Source of the DNA: Ascidia mentula
Lineage: Eukaryota; Chordata; Ascidiacea; Phlebobranchia; Ascidiidae
DNA length: 64,000 nt
Direction of reading: 5' to 3'
Assembly (NCBI GenBank): GCA_947561715.1
Contig: OX387200.1
Span: 5,706,501 to 5,770,500 of the forward strand
Shown here in pieces: positions 59,312 to 64,000 of this stretch; position 1 is the stretch's first letter, and every line of letters starts with the position of its first letter. Position numbers and translations under genes: made by a program. The notes beneath the pieces are model-generated. The model was not told the DNA's origin. It ran no database searches and was given only the letters and a program-made list of their open reading frames with translations.

Positions 59312-61798
59312 CTTTGGTAAATAGCATCCTCCAGCATTCACTTTCATATATTTAAACACTTCATTTAACGGTTTTGAACCAGGACCCCATTCATTATTTT
59401 CATCCACCAAGGGTTCATTTATGTCGCGTTTTTGTTTTCTTCGAAAAGCTCGAAATTCATTGAGATCGTTGTAAAACTTCTCCCGTCCGTATTCGTCCAC
59501 CTTTCTCCAGAAAGTTTGATTGAAATGATCGTATAACAATATATCCTGCAATAAACATGTTTAGTTATTTTACTATTTTGTAGGTCAACATGGCACATTT
59601 CAAGGTATCCGTTTGAATGCAGCGCACATAATTTTTTGTTGCTTTTGAGACATGTTGAAACACGTTTATCATACAATAAGTAACAGAACAGTGGCAATGC
59701 GTGCAGTAAATAATGATAACAAACTTTATTTTCAAGATACGTAAAACATATAGTATCATCCTATTTACTTACAATGTTGTTCATATTCTCAAATACTTGC
59801 TTATGGTGTTCGGAAGAGAATGAATAGTGACTGTTGTGCGAAGGTGTCTGCAATTTCATAAAGACATCTTCCCAATCCATGCATAGTAGGTTCTGGCACA
59901 AAAATGGATCAATTTTGTAAAGCATTTGAAAAAATATTAAAAATCAAACACCATGTAAACTTGATTAAAAACTCTTGGCATAATTAAAAGATGATTTTTA
60001 CGTACATAGAATAACTTCGTACCTCCAAAATTAGAAACACATCATTATTTTACCTTGAGCAAAACTAGAGATTCTTCCCTGTATTCCATAACAAGAACTA
60101 AATCCATATTTCGGTCAATTTCATGGATTTGCTTTTTGATTTCTTTTTTGTCAGTTAACATTGGGTCAATGCCAAGGTCGTGGGCTTGATGGTTTCGAAA
60201 TCTTAACGAAAGACAGTAGTTTGTGTATTGGGTACTAAGGCTTTTTCTTATTAGTGTAAACTTAAAGCATCGGTTAAATATTGTTGAACAAAATAAGTAA
60301 TTTAATAAAGGGTTTTTGCGAAATGCCCTTTGTTGAACATGTTTGTTTTCTGAAGCAAGTGCGGATTATTCTTAATTGATTGATTTAGCATTTTACTGAA
60401 AAAACCATTTTTTAAATTACTTCAATTACCTGAAATACCACGGTATTGAATCGTTTAACAGTTCAGCACATTTCAAAACAAACTGATTGACATCCATTCG
60501 TGTACCGTTAGTCACATAAGTTTTTGGCATGCCGAAACAAGAAGGTTGGGTTGTCAATCTGTTTCCAAAGAATCCATATGCTGATTGGAACCGGGCCCAC
60601 GGCTCTCGGACAATTGAAATATATCTGTTAAACAAGGACGTCCTGGGTTAAATATTATTTGACTTTTAATAATTCGCTTTTTGAAACAATTCATAAAACT
60701 GTATTGATTCTGCTTATTTGGCGAACCGTGACATAAACTGTTTTTTTTACATGTTTTTGTGCTGCTCGTTGAACTGTCTATTTTCATATTTGTTGGTGCT
60801 TGCATAAACAACGCCACTTGGGTGAACCCGACGTGAATCAAATACCTGTGGAATATTTCCACGAGGGCATTATCCTGGTGACGGAAAACCATGGTAAAGG
60901 GCAGTGGAACATTTTGTAAAAAGTATGTGATCGGTTTATGATTTGAGTAAATTGCAAAGGAAGGACCTTCAAGAAAGTATGGGAGTTGACGTAACGCAAA
61001 ATACAAAGATCAAACACTCTCGATCGAATGCTCCGTATTTCGCTTAAGCTTTGCGAAGCTCTTAAAGGTATTGAGTCGTCTTGAATGAAATGCTCAATCA
61101 AAGCTCCAACAGTTGTTTGTGACGCATCTATTGTCGAAGCATCGGGTCGAAAAAACTGGTGCTAAGCCTTTCCCGAAAACAATACAGGCTATTCAGGCTT
61201 TTTTTGCAAACCACAACCCTAGCGCCACGCTTCTCAGCCACCCTCAAGCAATGACTTATTTGTTGGCGCCTGGATAAACATTGTCACAAAACTGCCACAA
61301 TATCAGATTACTTTTACCTTATATTATAACACATTCACGAAAAATTAATGCAGACCAAAATTGTAACAATGCATTGTAGCAAGTCGCACCTCGTTTTGGA
61401 ATCGAAACATTTTCTCATCTCCACTGGATCAAACCTCGTGTGGCGAAAAGAAGCAATTGCGTCTTTGGGATACTTGAAATCACACCGGAATTTGCCAGGG
61501 TAACCACCGACGAATGGCACAGGTACAGCTTCAGTTGCTTTCTATAAATTTTGTTGAAGAAGTTATTTTGGTTACGACTATACGATTTTATCTGACCAAC
61601 CTCCGTTCCATTTGTTTGCTTGTTCCAATACTTTTCCAACAATCTCCTCAATGTTGAGCTGGAAGTCTTGTGGGTTTTGACATATACCAGGTTAGTTAAG
61701 GGTTTACTGCATTTGTTGCTTTCCTGCATGTCCTCACTCTTTGCTTGCCTTATTTCTGCAGCATCCTTGCGTGGTGCTGGGGCCGGATGGTTTGGCAT
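59312..61798 (-). CDS. Galactose-3-O-sulfotransferase-like gene
   Basis: Six minus-strand exons fit in phase: 61798-61601, 61541-61390, 60624-60430, 60201-60054, 59892-59773 and 59545-59312 (349 codons); the 3' terminal exon was not found with confidence. Family hallmarks: the PAPS 5'-phosphosulfate loop NLVYVKTHKTSSSTLRRLL, the GGYPGKFRCDF and HTRFD stretch, the 3'-phosphate site YISIVREPWARFQSAY, DLVLVMEYREESLVLLK and ILLYDHFNQTFWRKV. These are the regions shared by GAL3ST1-4, Golgi enzymes that move sulfate from PAPS to galactose 3-OH. The usual N-terminal anchor is not in the frame after the ATG at 61798. A hydrophobic in-frame segment lies just upstream beyond two TAG codons. Intron 2 holds a Gypsy fossil. 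Confidence 0.85.
60870..61200 (-). mobile_element. Fossil fragment of a Gypsy-type LTR retrotransposon (RNase H region)
   Basis: Minus-strand sequence resembling the RNase H part of Gypsy pol, with the family's HKPIT-type box. It lies in intron 2 of the sulfotransferase-like gene. It is short and broken (at least two breaks), no LTRs are seen, and it looks old. Limits are approximate. Confidence 0.6.
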
Positions 61799-61800
61799 CC

Positions 61801-61879
61801 ACTAAAATTTCTATGTCGTTGTTACTGTGATGAGGACAATCGTTAAGGCAAGCCTGTAGTTCATGTTAGTCACTGGCAT
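61801..61879 (-). other. In-frame hydrophobic segment upstream of the sulfotransferase start
   Basis: From an ATG at 61879 the frame of the sulfotransferase gene reads MPVTNMNYRLALTIVLITVT and then meets two TAG codons before the ATG at 61798. The 24 bases between begin GT and end AG. Confidence 0.4.
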
Positions 61880-62302
61880 TTCGACTGTAACGAATAACAG
61901 GTAGAATATGAAGATACTGTTAGTATCTAACTTTCACGCTTATATTCGCGTGAAGTAAGCTTACTATTTGTTAGGAAATCCTTGCAACTTGCCTCAAGAA
62001 TTGTTTTCTGCTACACAGTTGTAGACCAAAGACCATATACTGTGTCTCTGTAAACTGTAACGCAATTCAATGCAGGATGTGTTAAGTGCGGCTCATACTG
62101 TCCTATAGGACATTATTTGACGTGATTTTCCGACATGTAATTGCACCTTTTATAAAGTGGTACAAACGTACAGGGCTGGCGCGTCCACCAGGCAAAAAAG
62201 GCAAAGACTTAAAGAGCGCACACACCCCAGGAGGTGCATAAGTGATATTTTGTTTACCATTTTCTGAACTGTTATCAACTACAAGCGCTACATAACGAAA
62301 TA
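61880..62302. other. Intergenic, no gene seen
   Basis: Upstream region of the sulfotransferase-like gene. The minus-strand frame at 62103-62402 has no recognisable domain. Confidence 0.4.
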
Positions 62303-62512
62303 TTGTCCAGAAAGTTAGTTTGGTTTTGCTTCCTCCACTGAATGATAGAAAAATCATTGTTACATCAAGTAGGCAACAATTTATTGTATGAACCATGAGC
62401 AATTTTGTTTCGACTTTGCGAGGATAATGTCTTCACATCACGCTTAATCATAAAGGTAGCAAAACAGAGACTTTTCGGTAGCATGTAATTTGTTGTTGCT
62501 TTGCTCGCTTTG
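62303..62512 (-). pseudogene. T16: linker and pseudo-domain fragment of a TREX-like gene
   Basis: Minus-strand match to T14 residues of about 108-172 (MLPKSLCFATFMIKRDV, SQSRNKIAHGSYNKLLP). Both coding ends are missing. The T14-type 5' flank follows at 62560-62760. Confidence 0.8.
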
Positions 62513-63203
62513 TTATTGCTGTTGGTAGCCTGCACGCTCGAGGAAATTATACTGTGAGCCAATAGATGCTATTTTCAGGTGCGGAGCCTTACCCTGAAGG
62601 GCGTGTTCCTTCCTATCACAATGGAACAAATTTGTCACAAAGTTCACGGACATTTAAACTTGAATCACCTGAAAGCGAGGTAATTTAATTTTCTTTTCAG
62701 CGGCAACCTTAGCCTATCCCAGATCGCCAAGATAAGAATGTTCCGTTGTAAAGCAATAAAATCGCTGAGTGGTATTTTTGGCTGGAATTTAAAGCACAGC
62801 ATATATTTTATGTCATTTTTTTGATGCAGTACAATAGTTCCTAAAATACTACCGTTACTACATAATTCGAACAAATAACTTACTGTTTGATAAATAGAGC
62901 AATTCAAAAATTAGGTGATTTGGAGATTTTGCTTTCACCTATAGATTATTAGTAATAATCAATTTCAAAAGACTTTTAGAGCAACGATCACCAAACCACA
63001 TACTGTTATAACATTTCTATACCATACTGTATGCATATATCCCGTGTTCTGACGGCAGATATTAAGAAGGCAATGTAATGAATCTTTGAAGAAAAACATG
63101 TCGGAGTTGTTAATAAAGTGATATATTTTCGAATAGGGTACAAACGAACAAACCATACACACTTTGGAACACAACTCACGGGTTTTCTCATACTTCTGAG
63201 TAC
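62513..63203. other. T14-type 5' flank and spacer
   Basis: 62560-62760 resembles 54665-54850 and 57350-57540. From 62900 no similarity or gene is recognised. Confidence 0.5.
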
Positions 63204-63354
63204 AAAGAGACTGGCCCATATTGTTATTAACACTGTCATGTTAAAATAAGACGTTTCGACAAAAACTTATGTCATCATCAGTTTGACATAAGTTTTTGTA
63301 GAAACGTCTTATTTTAACATGACAGTGTTAATAACAATATGGGCCAGTCTCTTT
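63204..63354. repeat. Long hairpin: 71-base arms, 9-base loop
   Basis: Arms 63204-63274 and 63284-63354 are reverse complements with one mismatch; the loop is TCATCAGTT. Such a near-perfect foldback is either very young or an assembly artefact. Minus-strand CTGATGA and GAAACGTC lie 17 bases apart inside it (63250-63281), recalling hammerhead ribozyme core boxes of Penelope-like elements. Confidence 0.85.
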
Positions 63355-63581
63355 ATACTCACATGCACACTTTGTCATGACAACACTACACAAAACATAT
63401 CAGCAATCTAACCTTGAGATTATATACAGACAAAATACATTATTTGGTTTGATAGTGTTGGAGATCAGATATGACTAAATGGGTTCTTAATACAACGTCG
63501 TTTTTCGCTGAGCAATTTAAAAACAACATAATCGATATACAGTAGGCTTATGTATCGGGATGGAAAAATCTAAAATAACTT

Positions 63582-64000
63582 CTAATCTTGCATTCTTTTT
63601 GTTGTTTTCGAATGTTTAGCTAAGGCTTTGCGACGACGTTTGACTCCTTTGATCAGGTTGGCTGCTTTTGTTGTATCCAACACAGTTGGGTTGCCCGCCA
63701 CAACCTTTATCAGTGCAATGACGTCACCTTCAGCTTTGTGCGAGTGAGGTATCTCCTCTCCGTCGAAGCAGTCGGCGTAAAACGCTGCCAGACTGAGGCT
63801 GGTTCGCCATACACTTGAACCTAATGAATGTGTCGTAAGATTTCACGCGCTGAAGCGAGCGCTTCATTGCGGTTTGGGAAAAGTTCCATGTGTGAGACCA
63901 AAACTTTAAAATCAAACCTGTTTCCAGAATTGGCAACAGGACACACTGGGCCCGATTACCTTTGGATGAACTTCCATACAGCCGCCGCCATATCGCTGTT
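63582..64000 (-). pseudogene. T17: diverged TREX-like copy, cut by the window end
   Basis: Minus strand. The Exo II region (NSGNRFDFKVL), the HKAEGDVIALIKVV Exo III region and a basic C-terminus (KRRRKALAKH) can be recognised, but in more than one frame and with an internal stop, so it is a pseudogene as far as visible. It is the most diverged copy seen and continues beyond the window. Confidence 0.75.

Noticed and set aside
60426-61101. Overlapping minus-strand frames at 60554-61101 as extra sulfotransferase exons
   Set aside because: Exons 2 and 3 of the sulfotransferase join in phase without them, and part of the region is a Gypsy-type fossil.

Overview
The window looks like nuclear DNA of a marine deuterostome, most likely an ascidian of the Ciona type. 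It is AT-rich, has compact spliced genes with GT-AG introns, and carries a WT1-like zinc-finger gene, a ZDHHC17 orthologue, a Sec-containing thioredoxin reductase, a Gal-3-O-sulfotransferase-like gene and small ascidian-style antimicrobial peptide precursors (signal peptide, cationic segment, acidic tail). The species is an inference; the genes were read by assembling exons by eye.

Layout. 1-2813 (+): 3' part of a WT1-like four-finger transcription factor. 4343-5239 (+): intronless CIMIP2/FAM166-type ciliary protein. 6731-14746 (+): ZDHHC17/Akr-type ankyrin palmitoyltransferase in 13 exons, with a TTAA-flanked transposon in intron 2. 16411-20422 (-): thioredoxin reductase in 12 exons, ending Gly-Cys-Sec-Gly and with a convincing SECIS element in its 3' UTR. 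20062-28735: a cluster of putative antimicrobial peptide genes (A, B and C on -, D on +), partly made by a 3.5-kb tandem duplication that also copied exon 1 of the reductase. 29079-58080: a head-to-tail array, all on the minus strand, of intronless TREX-like DEDDh exonuclease genes (15 traces here, two more at 62.3 and 63.6 kb; six have full-length open frames). 59312-61798 (-): a Gal-3-O-sulfotransferase-like gene with a Gypsy-type fossil in an intron. 63204-63354: a long perfect-looking hairpin.

The most interesting system is the TREX-like array. Each full-length protein is bipartite: the C-terminal half is a canonical TREX exonuclease domain (DLEATG, AHSGNxFDF, HTAEGD) and the N-terminal half appears to be a second, degenerate copy of the same fold without any catalytic acid. 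A TREX dimer-like pair may therefore be built into one chain. The array holds natural variants: a chimera formed at the equivalent point of the two halves, two members whose last catalytic Asp is His, members lacking the pseudo-domain, and one with an extra hydrophobic leader. Next to antimicrobial peptide genes, this looks like a fast-evolving immune locus (inference).

Copies have spread mainly by DNA block duplication, because flanks are shared together with genes. The junctions also mix neighbours: the 5' ends of two truncated TREX copies are antisense to the tail of peptide gene D. Labels T1-T17 below number the TREX-like copies from left to right.
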